Source of the DNA: AC-32 sp963716865
Lineage (GTDB): Bacteria > Actinomycetota > Thermoleophilia > Gaiellales > Gaiellaceae
Length of the DNA stretch: 64,000 nt
Reading direction: 5' to 3'
Assembly (NCBI GenBank): GCA_963716865.1
Contig: CAVQUF010000004.1
Coordinates: 558,001-622,000, forward strand
Shown: in pieces, positions 1-8,277 of the stretch
Numbering within the stretch: position 1 is the stretch's first letter
Layout of the letters: each line of letters starts with the position of its first letter
Notes under the pieces: generated by a model
Database searches by the model: none
What the model was told of the DNA's origin: nothing
Seen by the model: the letters and a program-made list of their open reading frames with translations, nothing else
Made by a program: the position numbers and the translations under genes

Positions 1-46
1 TTCGACAATCGGCGGCGTCATGTTTCGTGTAGTGGGGAGGTGGACG

Positions 47-172
47 ATGCTTCAGTGGCGTCCTCGGCTCGTTGTTCTCGTAGCCGTCATCGCGCTGATC
101 GTGATCGCCGTTCTTGGTGCCGAGCTCGAGCTCGGCGACCTCGGTGACACGCTGCAAAACCTCTACTGGTAG
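47..172 (+). CDS. Small single-pass membrane peptide (41 aa), hypothetical
   Basis: A 41-codon frame opens with ATG at 47 behind a strong Shine-Dalgarno (GGGGAGG at 34-40) and ends with TAG at 170-172. The product begins MLQWRPRLVV, has one hydrophobic segment at about residues 8-24 and ends in an acidic tail followed by NLYW. Its stop lies inside the Shine-Dalgarno of the next gene (AGGGGAG at 171-177), so the two are probably translationally coupled. I do not recognise a family. The ribosome-binding site, coupling and membrane segment support a real gene. A role as a small partner of the downstream c-di-GMP enzyme is inference. Confidence 0.5.
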   Translation: MLQWRPRLVVLVAVIALIVIAVLGAELELGDLGDTLQNLYW

Positions 173-179
173 GGGAGTA

Positions 180-1997
180 GTGACGAAAGCCGCCGCTCCC
201 CCGCCGCGACTCCTCGCGGTCGTCGTGCCCGTGTGCGTGGCGGGCTTCGGGGTCACGATCGCAGCAGCGTTCTCGTTCGCCGTCACGCCGCACATGACGG
301 CGACGATGCTCGGGCTCGCGGCACTGCTGGCCGCGTCCACTCTGGCGGACCGCTTCCCGGTCCCCATCGAAGGCGCAGACACCGGCGGCGTCTCGCTCTC
401 GTTCGTCTTCGGCGTCGCCTCGATCGTCCTCTTCGGCTGGGCGGCCGGCCTGCTCGTCGTCGTCCTCGCGCCCGCGGCGACGCAGCTCCTCGAGCACCGG
501 CCCCGGATCCGGATCGCCTATAACGTCTCGGTGCTCGCGCTCGCGGCGACCGCGGCGGGCGCCCTCTCGGCCCCGCTCGACGGCGAGGCCGGCGCAAGCG
601 GAGTCCTCGCGCGAGTTGGGGCCGCCGCGTCGGCCCAGTACGCGGTCAACCTGATCCTGATCACCGCCGTTGTCGCGGTCAGCTCGCATCGGTCGTTCTT
701 CTCGCTGGCCCGGACGAACGTCCGCTGGACGATCGTCCCCTTCTCGCTGATGGCCTCGGCCGCGTTGATGCTCGTCGTGCTCTGGCAGCGCTCGCCCTTC
801 CTCTCGGTGGCCCTGGTCGGTCCGCTGCTCGCGATCCAGCTCTACCAGCGCGCGATCGTCCGCGCTCTGCGCGCCATGCGGCTCGCGCTGACCGATCCGC
901 TCACGGGCCTGGGCAATCACCGGCACTTCCACGAGCGCCTGGAGCGGGAGCTGGCTTCCGCGCACGAGCGGCAGCTTCCGCTGACGCTCTGCTTCGTGGA
1001 CGTCGACGACTTCAAGCGGATCAACGACCGTTTCGGCCATCCCGCCGGCGACCGCGTCCTCTCGCAGCTCGCGGCGCGGCTCCGCCAGACGGGCGAGGCC
1101 TTCCGCCTGGGCGGCGACGAGTTCGCGCTGCTCCTGCCCGGCTACGACGAGTCAGCCGCGCTCACTGCGGCCTCGTCTGTGGTGGAGAGAATCAGCGCGC
1201 TGGAGCTCGACCAGGTTGGCTGCGTCACGGTGAGCGCGGGCGTCGCGATCTCGCCGCAGCATGCAGCCGAGCGGGACGAGCTGATCCGCCTTGCAGACAG
1301 CGCCCTCTACTGGGCAAAGGAATACGGCAAGAACCGCGTCCGCTCGTACCGGCCCGATGTGATCGAGCTTGCCGAGTTGAAGCGCCTCGCCGGGGGGCCC
1401 GATCGGGCGGCGCGCTTCCGTGCGGCCGCGAGCCTCGCCCGCGCCGTAGACGCACGCGACGTCTACACGGGAAGCCATTCCCAGCGCGTGGCGGAGCTCG
1501 CCGCCCGCACAGCACGCCGGCTGGGCCTGGACGAGCAGGATGTCGAGCTGACCCGGCTCGCCGCCAGCCTGCACGACCTCGGCAAGCTGGCGATTCCCGA
1601 GGAGATCCTCCGCAAGCCGGGCCCGCTGACCGAGCCCGAGCGGATCGTGCTCGAGCGGCATCCACAGATCGGCTTCCGGATGCTCGAGAGTCTCGGCGTC
1701 GATCCGGTCGCCGAGTGGGTCCTGCACCACCACGAGCGTTGGGACGGGACCGGGTACCCGGACGGCCTGCCCGGGCGCCAGATTCCTCTGGGTGCTCGAA
1801 TCATCTTCGTTGCCGACGCCTACGACGCCATGACATCCGAGCGGATCTACCGCAGACGGGTTCCTCCGGGAGAGGCGATTGCCGAGCTCGACCGCTGCGC
1901 CGGCTCGCAGTTCGATCCCGAGATCGTGACGGCACTCGCAGAGGAACTGGGGCTCGACGCCACGCCGGCGGAACCGGCGGCCGCGCTGGCGTCCTGA
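180..1997 (+). CDS. Membrane GGDEF / HD-GYP dual-domain c-di-GMP protein
   Basis: About 605 aa. I chose GTG at 180 because AGGGGAG sits just upstream; a longer frame from 114 would overlap the small peptide gene. The N-terminal ~230 residues are hydrophobic with several membrane segments. A GGDEF domain follows with an intact GGDEF at about 311-315 and the usual upstream DxxTGLGN-type and DVDDFKRIND motifs, so diguanylate cyclase activity is expected. The C-terminal HD-GYP domain keeps HDLGK at about 465 and HHERWDGTGYP at about 515-526, the metal-binding motifs of c-di-GMP phosphodiesterases. One polypeptide may thus both make and degrade c-di-GMP at the membrane. Which activity dominates cannot be read from sequence. 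Confidence 0.93.
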   Translation: MTKAAAPPPRLLAVVVPVCVAGFGVTIAAAFSFAVTPHMTATMLGLAALLAASTLADRFPVPIEGADTGGVSLSFVFGVASIVLFGWAAGLLVVVLAPAATQLLEHRPRIRIAYNVSVLALAATAAGALSAPLDGEAGASGVLARVGAAASAQYAVNLILITAVVAVSSHRSFFSLARTNVRWTIVPFSLMASAALMLVVLWQRSPFLSVALVGPLLAIQLYQRAIVRALRAMRLALTDPLTGLGNHRHFHERLERELASAHERQLPLTLCFVDVDDFKRINDRFGHPAGDRVLSQLAARLRQTGEAFRLGGDEFALLLPGYDESAALTAASSVVERISALELDQVGCVTVSAGVAISPQHAAERDELIRLADSALYWAKEYGKNRVRSYRPDVIELAELKRLAGGPDRAARFRAAASLARAVDARDVYTGSHSQRVAELAARTARRLGLDEQDVELTRLAASLHDLGKLAIPEEILRKPGPLTEPERIVLERHPQIGFRMLESLGVDPVAEWVLHHHERWDGTGYPDGLPGRQIPLGARIIFVADAYDAMTSERIYRRRVPPGEAIAELDRCAGSQFDPEIVTALAEELGLDATPAEPAAALAS

Positions 1998-2040
1998 GCG
2001 CTCGGGGCGGGCTGCTGCGGCGGCGCCCGCCCCGCTGCGC
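1998..2040. terminator. Strong GC hairpin between convergent genes
   Basis: Directly after the stop of the GGDEF/HD-GYP gene, CGGGGCGGGC (2003-2012) is perfectly complementary to GCCCGCCCCG (2025-2034), with a 12-nt loop. Four further G-C pairs (1998-2001 with 2037-2040) can form past a small bulge. It lies between two genes that converge, so it could terminate transcription from either side. There is no T-run, as is common for GC-rich actinobacterial hairpins. I see no gene in the remaining 2041-2174 stretch. Confidence 0.6.
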
Positions 2041-2174
2041 ACCACCTGCCGGTTGTCACGCTCTCGGCGCGATCACGTCACACACGCGTGCGTAGTTCGT
2101 CGATACGCTCGCCTCGGGGAGGAGGCTGGGTGCGCCTTAAACAGGGGCGCCGGCCGCATCGGCGCGTAGGAGGC

Positions 2175-3749
2175 TCAGAGCGGGATGTTGCCGTGCTTGC
2201 GCGGCGGGCGGCGCTCACGCTTGGTCAGCGCGGTCTCGAGCGCGTCTGCCAGCACGGGCCGCGTCCGCCTCGGCTCGATCACGTCGTCCACGTACCCCCG
2301 CTCCGCGGCGACGTATGGGTTGGCGAAGCGCTCGCGGTAGTGGCCGATCAGCTCCGCGCGCCGGGCTTCCGGGTCGGCGGCGCCCTCCAGCTCGTGGCGG
2401 AAGACGATGTTGACGGCGCCCTCGGGGCCCATCACCGCGACCTCGGCTGTCGGCCAGGCGAAGTTGAAGTCGGCGCGGATGTGCTTCGAGCTCATGACGT
2501 CGTAGGCGCCGCCGTACGCCTTGCGCGTGATCACGGCCAGCTTCGGCACGGTCGCCTCCGCGTACGCGTAGAGCAGCTGCGCCCCGTGCCGGATGATTCC
2601 GCCCCACTCCTGCGCCGTGCCCGGCAGAAATCCGGGGACGTCCACGAACGTGACGAGCGGGATATTGAACGCGTCGCACGTACGGACGAAGCGCGCGCCC
2701 TTGGAGGAGGAGTCGATGTCGAGCACCCCGGCGAGCGAGCGCGGCTGGTTCCCCACGACGCCGACCGGGTGGCCGTTCAGCCGCGCGAGCCCGCAGACGA
2801 GGTTCTCGGCCCAGCGCTCGTGCACCTCGAGGAACTCGCCGTCGTCGACGACGTGCCGGATGACCTCTTTCATGTCGTAGGGCTTGGCCGGGTCGTCCGG
2901 GACCAGCGTGTCGAGCTCTGCGTCCTCGCGGGTCGGCGGATCCGACGGCTCTGCGTAGGGAGGCGGGCCGACGTTGTTCTGCGGCAGGAAGGAGACCAGG
3001 TAGCGCGCGTCCTCGAGGCAGGCTTCCTCGCTCGGCGCGATCAGGTGCGCCACGCCTGACTTGGCCGCGTGCGTGGCCGCGCCGCCCAGCTCCTCGAACG
3101 TCACCTCCTCCCCCGTGACCGTCTTCACCACGTCAGGCCCGGTGATGAACATGTACGAGCTGCCCTCGACCATCAGCACGAAATCGGTCATCGCCGGCGA
3201 GTAGACGGCGCCGCCCGCACAGGGGCCCATGATCAGGCTCACCTGCGGGATCACGCCCGAGCACTGGACATTCCGCCAGAAGATCTCGGCATACCCGGCG
3301 AGCGAGACCACGCCCTCCTGGATGCGTGCGCCCCCGGAGTCGTTGATGCCGATCACCGGGCACCCGTAGCGGGCGGCCATGTCCATGACCTTGCAGACCT
3401 TCTCGGCGAAGACCTCCGAGAGGCTCCCGCCGAAGACGGTGAAGTCCTGGGAGAAGACGAAGACCTTGCGCCCGATGATCGTCCCGTAGCCGGTGACGAC
3501 GGCATCGCCGTACGGCCTCCGGTCGCGCATGTCGAACTCGACCTCCCGGTGGCGGACGTAGCGGTCGAGCTCGACGAACGAGCCCGCGTCGAGGAGCTTC
3601 TCGGCTCGCTCGCGCGCGAGCAGCTTCCCCTCTTCGCGCCGCCGCTTGACCGCCCGCTCGCTCCCGGCGTGGCGCGCCTCCTCGCGCAGCTCCTGAAGCC
3701 GCTCGATCTTCCCCGCGGTCGTCTCAGAGCGGTCGTCCGTCGTGGCCAC
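2175..3749 (-). CDS. pccB: Acyl-CoA (propionyl/acetyl-CoA) carboxylase carboxyltransferase subunit
   Basis: A 524-aa member of the biotin-dependent carboxyltransferase beta family, close to the usual 510-540. It transfers CO2 from carboxybiotin to acetyl- or propionyl-CoA, feeding malonyl- or methylmalonyl-CoA pools. The crotonase-like N-domain carries the INDSGGARIQEG oxyanion region and the MGPCAGGAVYSPA signature. The C-domain carries DVPGFLPGTAQEWGGIIRHGA and AYGGAYDVM. No biotin carboxylase (alpha) subunit lies in the window, so the partner must be encoded elsewhere. Substrate preference (acetyl versus propionyl) is not resolved here. Start is ATG at 3749. Confidence 0.95.
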   Translation of the reverse strand: MATTDDRSETTAGKIERLQELREEARHAGSERAVKRRREEGKLLARERAEKLLDAGSFVELDRYVRHREVEFDMRDRRPYGDAVVTGYGTIIGRKVFVFSQDFTVFGGSLSEVFAEKVCKVMDMAARYGCPVIGINDSGGARIQEGVVSLAGYAEIFWRNVQCSGVIPQVSLIMGPCAGGAVYSPAMTDFVLMVEGSSYMFITGPDVVKTVTGEEVTFEELGGAATHAAKSGVAHLIAPSEEACLEDARYLVSFLPQNNVGPPPYAEPSDPPTREDAELDTLVPDDPAKPYDMKEVIRHVVDDGEFLEVHERWAENLVCGLARLNGHPVGVVGNQPRSLAGVLDIDSSSKGARFVRTCDAFNIPLVTFVDVPGFLPGTAQEWGGIIRHGAQLLYAYAEATVPKLAVITRKAYGGAYDVMSSKHIRADFNFAWPTAEVAVMGPEGAVNIVFRHELEGAADPEARRAELIGHYRERFANPYVAAERGYVDDVIEPRRTRPVLADALETALTKRERRPPRKHGNIPL

Positions 3750-3809
3750 GGAATGAGCCTATAGCCGCCGATACTCGTTTGGGGGAAGCGCATCGGAACG
3801 GGCTAGCCG

Positions 3810-5528
3810 ATGGTGAAAAGCGATTCGGCCCTCACGGGCACTGCGGACGAAGACATGCGGCAAACCTACGTCGACCTACCCAGGCGGCTTCCCTCCACGC
3901 GCGCGCTCCGGCGTTCACGTTCTCGCGCGCTTCCGATGCTGCTCGCGCTGCCGTTGGTGTCGGTGCTGTGGGTGACACTCGGGCTGCCGATCCTCACGGA
4001 CGTCACCTCGGCCTCTGCGAGCGACCGCCGCCCACGCGACGTCGTCTTCGACGCGGCAGGCTCGCCCAGAGGTGGTAGCCGGGGCGCCGACGCGTCTGAG
4101 ACCGTTGCGCTCGCGAGCTTCGCGCCCACGGTCGTCCGCTCGGTCGAGGCAGTCCGGCGCGCGGCACGGGCGCACGGGCGGCACGCTCTTGCTCACGGCC
4201 GGCGGCCCAGACACCACTCCCCCCGGCGCGGCTCGAGCCCGCGCCTTCCCGAGAAGCCGCTGACCCCGGCGATCGCGTCTCCCACGGCGACGCCGACCCC
4301 GACACCGTCCACCACGCCTCCTCCCCCGCCGCCTCCCACTGCGCCTGCTCCTCCTCCACCTCCTCCACCTCCCCCGCCTCCACCTCCCCCGCCTCCACCA
4401 CCGCCTCCGCCTCCACCCCCACCGCCTCCTCCGCCACCACCGGTTCCGCCTCCCCCCGCGCCGCCGGCGGTCCAGATCAGCAACCAGGCCGACGGCGCCA
4501 CCGTCCCGTCGGGCTCCCAGCTGGGGTTCACGGTCACGCTCACCAATACGGGCGGCAGCACGGCGAACGGCCTGTCTCTCTCGGATGCGCTCCCGAGCGG
4601 CACCGGGATCGACTGGTCGGTCGACGCGAACGACAGCGACGCGGGCTGGTCGGTGAGCGGCCTGCCGCCGACGCAGACCCTCGTCTACAGCCCGACGACT
4701 CTCGCAGCCGGCACGAGCACGACCGTCCACGTCGTCAGCGACACCGACGACCCGTCGTGCGGCAGCTACGACAACAGCGCCTCGTTCTCCAGCACCGACG
4801 GAGGCAGCGGCACGGCGGCCGCGAGCTCGACCGTCGACTGCGCGCCTCCGCCCCCACCCCCGCCCCCGCCTCCCCCGCCACCCGGCAGCTACGCGGCCAC
4901 CGTCCTCGCGGACAACCCCATCGCCTTCTGGCGGCTCGGCGAGACGAGCGGGACGATCGCCGCGGACTCGAGCGGCCACAACCGCAACGGCACGTACCTG
5001 AACGGCGTGACGCTCGGGATCCCCGGCGCCCTCACCGGCGATCTCAACCCGGCGGCCCGCTTCGACGGCGTCAACGACTGCGTCCGGATCTCCGACGACT
5101 CCGCGCTGCGCCTGAACGGCTCCTGGAGCATCGAGTTCTGGGCGAAGCAGCGATCGTTCGTCCACAGCCGTCCCGGCATCCTCTACAAGGGCTCGAGCTG
5201 GGGCTCGAGCAGCTACAACATCTCGGCCGACTCGAACGGGACGCTCAGGCTGAACCGGAACAACCTCTCGATCGGGTCCGGCGCCGGCGCGCTGACCTCG
5301 GCGTTCCGCTACTTCGTCGTCACCTACGGCGGAGGCAAGGTGCGCTGGTACGTGAACGGCGCGTTGAAGACGACCACCTCCGCGAACTTCCCGACCAACA
5401 ACGGCACGCGCTCACTCCGGATCGGGCGAGGCTACGACTACGGGAAGAACGACGTGGACGAGGTCGCCCTCTACGCGAGCGCCCTGGGCGCCGCGCAGAT
5501 CGCAGCGCACTACGGCGCGGGCAGCTAA
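3810..5528 (+). CDS. Exported/anchored polyproline protein with DUF11-like and LamG domains
   Basis: About 572 aa. A basic N-terminus precedes one hydrophobic segment at about residues 43-60 (signal-anchor or late signal peptide). A basic low-complexity stretch is followed by roughly 31 consecutive prolines, then a DUF11/CARDB-like beta domain (NTGGSTANGLSLSDALP). A second run of about 13 prolines leads into a C-terminal LamG/concanavalin-like domain (AFWRLGETSG, ARFDGVNDCV, RYFVVTYGGG, DEVALYASAL). The order suggests a surface protein that holds a carbohydrate- or protein-binding jelly-roll away from the cell on stiff polyproline rods. The start is uncertain: ATG-type starts at 3855 and 3936 are also in frame and the ribosome-binding site at 3810 is weak. 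Confidence 0.8.
   Translation: MVKSDSALTGTADEDMRQTYVDLPRRLPSTRALRRSRSRALPMLLALPLVSVLWVTLGLPILTDVTSASASDRRPRDVVFDAAGSPRGGSRGADASETVALASFAPTVVRSVEAVRRAARAHGRHALAHGRRPRHHSPRRGSSPRLPEKPLTPAIASPTATPTPTPSTTPPPPPPPTAPAPPPPPPPPPPPPPPPPPPPPPPPPPPPPPPPVPPPPAPPAVQISNQADGATVPSGSQLGFTVTLTNTGGSTANGLSLSDALPSGTGIDWSVDANDSDAGWSVSGLPPTQTLVYSPTTLAAGTSTTVHVVSDTDDPSCGSYDNSASFSSTDGGSGTAAASSTVDCAPPPPPPPPPPPPPGSYAATVLADNPIAFWRLGETSGTIAADSSGHNRNGTYLNGVTLGIPGALTGDLNPAARFDGVNDCVRISDDSALRLNGSWSIEFWAKQRSFVHSRPGILYKGSSWGSSSYNISADSNGTLRLNRNNLSIGSGAGALTSAFRYFVVTYGGGKVRWYVNGALKTTTSANFPTNNGTRSLRIGRGYDYGKNDVDEVALYASALGAAQIAAHYGAGS
4317..4466 (+). repeat. Polyproline-coding low-complexity tract
   Basis: About 150 bp made of CCN codons (CCT, CCA, CCC, CCG mixed), including roughly 31 proline codons in a row and shorter runs split by Thr, Ala and Val. 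A second run of about 13 proline codons starts near 4845. Long proline runs stall ribosomes and need elongation factor P. The near-repetitive pyrimidine DNA is also a candidate for length variation between strains. The opposite strand shows a polyglycine frame that I treat as a shadow. Confidence 0.85.
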
Positions 5529-5601
5529 GCCGGTCCCGAGCACGAGCAGCGCTCACCTCGACGGGATCAAGATCGGTGCCGCCGAGGCCGATAACGACCC
5601 C

Positions 5602-7005
5602 ATGAGCTCTGCGGCTCCAGCAGCCTCCCCTGCCGAGCGGCAGGCGCCACCGCGCCGGCGCAACCCGAAGCCCTCGATTACGCGCCGATCGGGCTTCCAG
5701 CTCCTGGCCGCCCTCCTCGTCGTAGCCGGTATCCCCGTGATCGCGACGGTCCGGATCCTCGACGCGAACGCGCTCCGCAACGAACGGGCGCACGCCGACG
5801 CTGCGCTGCAGTTCCAGCTTCAGAGCGCGACCAACGAGCTGCGCGTGGTCTCAGACAACGCGTCCACGCACGCCGGCAATCTCTCCAACTCGTACCCCCT
5901 CCAGCGCGCGTTCCTGACCAACGACCGCAAGACGATCCGGCGCATCGCGCGCGAGCACCGCGGGTTCGCCTTCTACCTGCACGGCAAGCGCATCGCCGGC
6001 CCGGCGTCCAAGGGCGCGCTGACCCGGCCGGTGTCCCTCACGCTCGACGGGGCTGGGGTCGGCCAGGTCGTGGAGCCGATTCCGTTCGACCGGCGACTCG
6101 CGAGGAACCTTCACGCGCTCTCTCCTCACGCCAAGGGCGACCGGCTGCTGTTCGTGCGCGGAGGAGCCGTCCTCGGCTCCGGCGCGCGCGTGTCCGCGGA
6201 CGGGCGGACGATCACGGTCGCCGGCAAGCGCTACCGGGGCCTCTTTGCCCCGATCTCGAACGGCGGGGGCACACGGCTGCTGGGACTGAGGCCGATGGCT
6301 GCGATCGTCACGGCAGCCGAGCCGTACCGGCAGCGCGTCCTCATCGCGGCGGTCGGGAGCTTCGCCCTCCTCGTGCTGGTCGGGCTCCTGTTCGGCGGCC
6401 CGATCGTGCGCACGCTCGGCGACTTCAGGCGCATCGCCTCCCAGGCGGCGACCGACTCGCTCACGGGGCTCGGCAACCGCTGGACGTTCGACGAGGAGCT
6501 GGCGCTCGAGTGGCGCCGCGCGGAGCGCGTCGGCGACCCGCTTGCGCTGATCCTCGCCGACATCGACGACTTCAAGGCGATCAACGACAGCTACGGCCAC
6601 CAGGTGGGCGACGAGGTCCTGCGTGCGGTGGGACGCGTCCTCTCGGCGAGCGTCCGCCAGGTCGACCTGGCCGCCCGGTACGGCGGCGAGGAGTTCGCCG
6701 TCATCGTCCCGGAGACCGACCTCGAAGGCGCCGTCCAGCTCGCCGAGCGGCTCCGCGTCGCGCTCGAGAACGAGCAGGTGGCGCTCCCGGACGGCAGCCA
6801 CGTCACCGTGACCGCGAGCTTCGGCGCGGCGGTCAAGGGGGACCTGCCCCGCGCCGAGGAGCTCGTGGCCGCGGCCGACGAGACGCTGTACGAGGCGAAG
6901 CGGGCGGGAAAGAACCGCGTCGCCCCCGCACCGTCGCAGGATGCCGCCGACGAAGCGGGCGAGCCGGCCGAGCGCCGGCGGCGCCGCGTTCCTGGCAAGC
7001 GCTAG
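5602..7005 (+). CDS. Diguanylate cyclase with extracytoplasmic sensor domain
   Basis: About 467 aa. A short cytoplasmic tail leads to a first membrane segment (about residues 38-55), an extracytoplasmic domain of about 190 residues resembling dCache/CHASE-type sensors, a second membrane segment (about 247-268) and a C-terminal GGDEF domain. The catalytic motif reads GGEEF (in RYGGEEFAVIVPE), a functional variant, preceded by TDSLTGLGNR and DIDDFKAINDSYGH. An inhibitory-site RxxD was not clearly seen five residues before GGEEF. It probably makes c-di-GMP in response to an external signal. It is the second c-di-GMP enzyme within 7 kb. Start is ATG at 5602 with a weak ribosome-binding site. Confidence 0.92.
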   Translation: MSSAAPAASPAERQAPPRRRNPKPSITRRSGFQLLAALLVVAGIPVIATVRILDANALRNERAHADAALQFQLQSATNELRVVSDNASTHAGNLSNSYPLQRAFLTNDRKTIRRIAREHRGFAFYLHGKRIAGPASKGALTRPVSLTLDGAGVGQVVEPIPFDRRLARNLHALSPHAKGDRLLFVRGGAVLGSGARVSADGRTITVAGKRYRGLFAPISNGGGTRLLGLRPMAAIVTAAEPYRQRVLIAAVGSFALLVLVGLLFGGPIVRTLGDFRRIASQAATDSLTGLGNRWTFDEELALEWRRAERVGDPLALILADIDDFKAINDSYGHQVGDEVLRAVGRVLSASVRQVDLAARYGGEEFAVIVPETDLEGAVQLAERLRVALENEQVALPDGSHVTVTASFGAAVKGDLPRAEELVAAADETLYEAKRAGKNRVAPAPSQDAADEAGEPAERRRRRVPGKR

Positions 7006-7026
7006 CCCAGGCTAGGGTTTGCCTGC

Positions 7027-7485
7027 ATGCGCGTCTCGGCGAAGGTCGACTATGCCGTGCGGGCGGGCGCGGAGCTCGCAGCCGCGGCAGGCGAGGGCCC
7101 GGTCAAGGGCGAGCGAATCGCGCAGTCACAGCAGATCCCGCTCAAGTTCCTCGAGAACATCCTGCTCGAGCTCAAGCACTCGGGCCTCGTCCAGAGCCAG
7201 CGCGGCGCCGAAGGCGGCTACTGGCTCGCCCAGCCCCCGGAGGAGATCTCGCTCGCGGACGTGATCCGGGCAGTCGAGGGGCCGATCGCCAACGTGCGCG
7301 GACTGCGCCCCGAGCAGGTCGAATACGGCGGCGCAGCCGAGGAGCTGCGAGGGGTCTGGATCGCGGTGCGGGCGAACCTGCGCGCCGTGCTCGAGAAGGT
7401 CACGCTCGCGGACGTCGCCGCCGGACGGCTTCCGGACGAGGTCGCGCAGATCGCAGCCGACCCCGAAGCCTGGCTGCCGCACTAG
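7027..7485 (+). CDS. Rrf2-family transcriptional regulator lacking cysteines
   Basis: A 152-aa protein with the Rrf2 winged helix-turn-helix: MRVSAKVDYAVRA at the start, IPLKFLENILLEL in the recognition region and QRGAEGGYWLA in the wing. Iron-sulfur Rrf2 proteins (IscR, NsrR, RsrR) carry three cysteines in the 90-110 region. This one contains no cysteine at all, so it cannot hold a [Fe-S] cluster. It therefore resembles the CymR-type subgroup that senses cysteine availability through a partner protein. The sulfate-uptake operon starts 4.4 kb away, which makes sulfur metabolism a plausible target; that link is inference. The TAG stop abuts the ATG of the methyltransferase (TAGATG), so the two form one operon. 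Confidence 0.9.
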   Translation: MRVSAKVDYAVRAGAELAAAAGEGPVKGERIAQSQQIPLKFLENILLELKHSGLVQSQRGAEGGYWLAQPPEEISLADVIRAVEGPIANVRGLRPEQVEYGGAAEELRGVWIAVRANLRAVLEKVTLADVAAGRLPDEVAQIAADPEAWLPH

Positions 7486-8277
7486 ATGGAACGGACCACC
7501 CCCGAGCGCCGGCGGCTGCGGAAGATGTTCGAGCAGGTGCCGGAGCTCTACGACCGCGCCCGGCCCGCGTATCCGGCCGAGCTCTTCGACGATCTGGTCG
7601 AGCTCGCCGGACTCCAGGACGGCGGCCGGGTCCTCGAGCTCGGCAGCGGCACGGGCAAGGCGACGCTCCCGCTGGCCGAGCGCGGCCTCGAGATCGTCGG
7701 CCTCGAGCTGGGCGAAGGCCTGGCCGCGGTGGCGCGCAGGAAGCTCGCCGAGTTCGAGAACGTCGAGATCGTCAACGGCACTTTCGAGACCTGGGAGACG
7801 AGCGCCCGCTTCGATGCCGTCGTCGCGTTCACGTCCTTCCATTGGATCGACCCCGAGGTCAGGTTCGAGAAGCCGGCGCGGCTCCTCCGCGACGACGGGG
7901 CGCTCGCGGTCGCGGCGAGCAAGCACGTGCTCCCGGAGGGCGGCGACCCGTTCTGGGCCGAGGTGCAGGAGGACTACGACGCCGTCGTCCCGAGCGGCGG
8001 GAACCGGCCCCCGCCGCTTCCGGGCGAGGTCTCCGACGCCGGCACGACGATCGAGGCGAGCGGCCGCTTCCGCAACGTCGCCGCCCGCCGGTACCTCCGG
8101 GAGATCAGCTACACGGCGGACGAGTACGTCGCCCTCCTGGACACGTACTCGGGCCACCGGTCGATTCCTGAGGCCCGGCGGCTGGAGCTCTACGAGCGGA
8201 TCCGCGCCCGGATCGGCGACGGCACGGTTCGCAAGGGCTACCTGTTCATGCTGAACGTGGCCCGCCGGAGCGGCTGA
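7486..8277 (+). CDS. Class I SAM-dependent methyltransferase
   Basis: A 263-aa Methyltransf_11/25-type enzyme. Motif I is VLELGSGTGKATLPLA (about residues 46-61), the acidic end of beta-2 is GLELG, and AVVAFTSFHWIDPE lies at motif IV. The start ATG follows the Rrf2 stop codon with no gap, and the last 32 bp overlap the 3' end of cysA on the opposite strand. The substrate cannot be inferred. Close relatives are usually annotated only as methyltransferases acting on small molecules. Sharing an operon with an Rrf2 regulator hints at a role tied to its regulon. Confidence 0.85.
   Translation: MERTTPERRRLRKMFEQVPELYDRARPAYPAELFDDLVELAGLQDGGRVLELGSGTGKATLPLAERGLEIVGLELGEGLAAVARRKLAEFENVEIVNGTFETWETSARFDAVVAFTSFHWIDPEVRFEKPARLLRDDGALAVAASKHVLPEGGDPFWAEVQEDYDAVVPSGGNRPPPLPGEVSDAGTTIEASGRFRNVAARRYLREISYTADEYVALLDTYSGHRSIPEARRLELYERIRARIGDGTVRKGYLFMLNVARRSG

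Noticed and set aside
4193..4603. Polyglycine frame on the minus strand
   Set aside because: It is the reverse complement of the polyproline tract, with no start context or domain.
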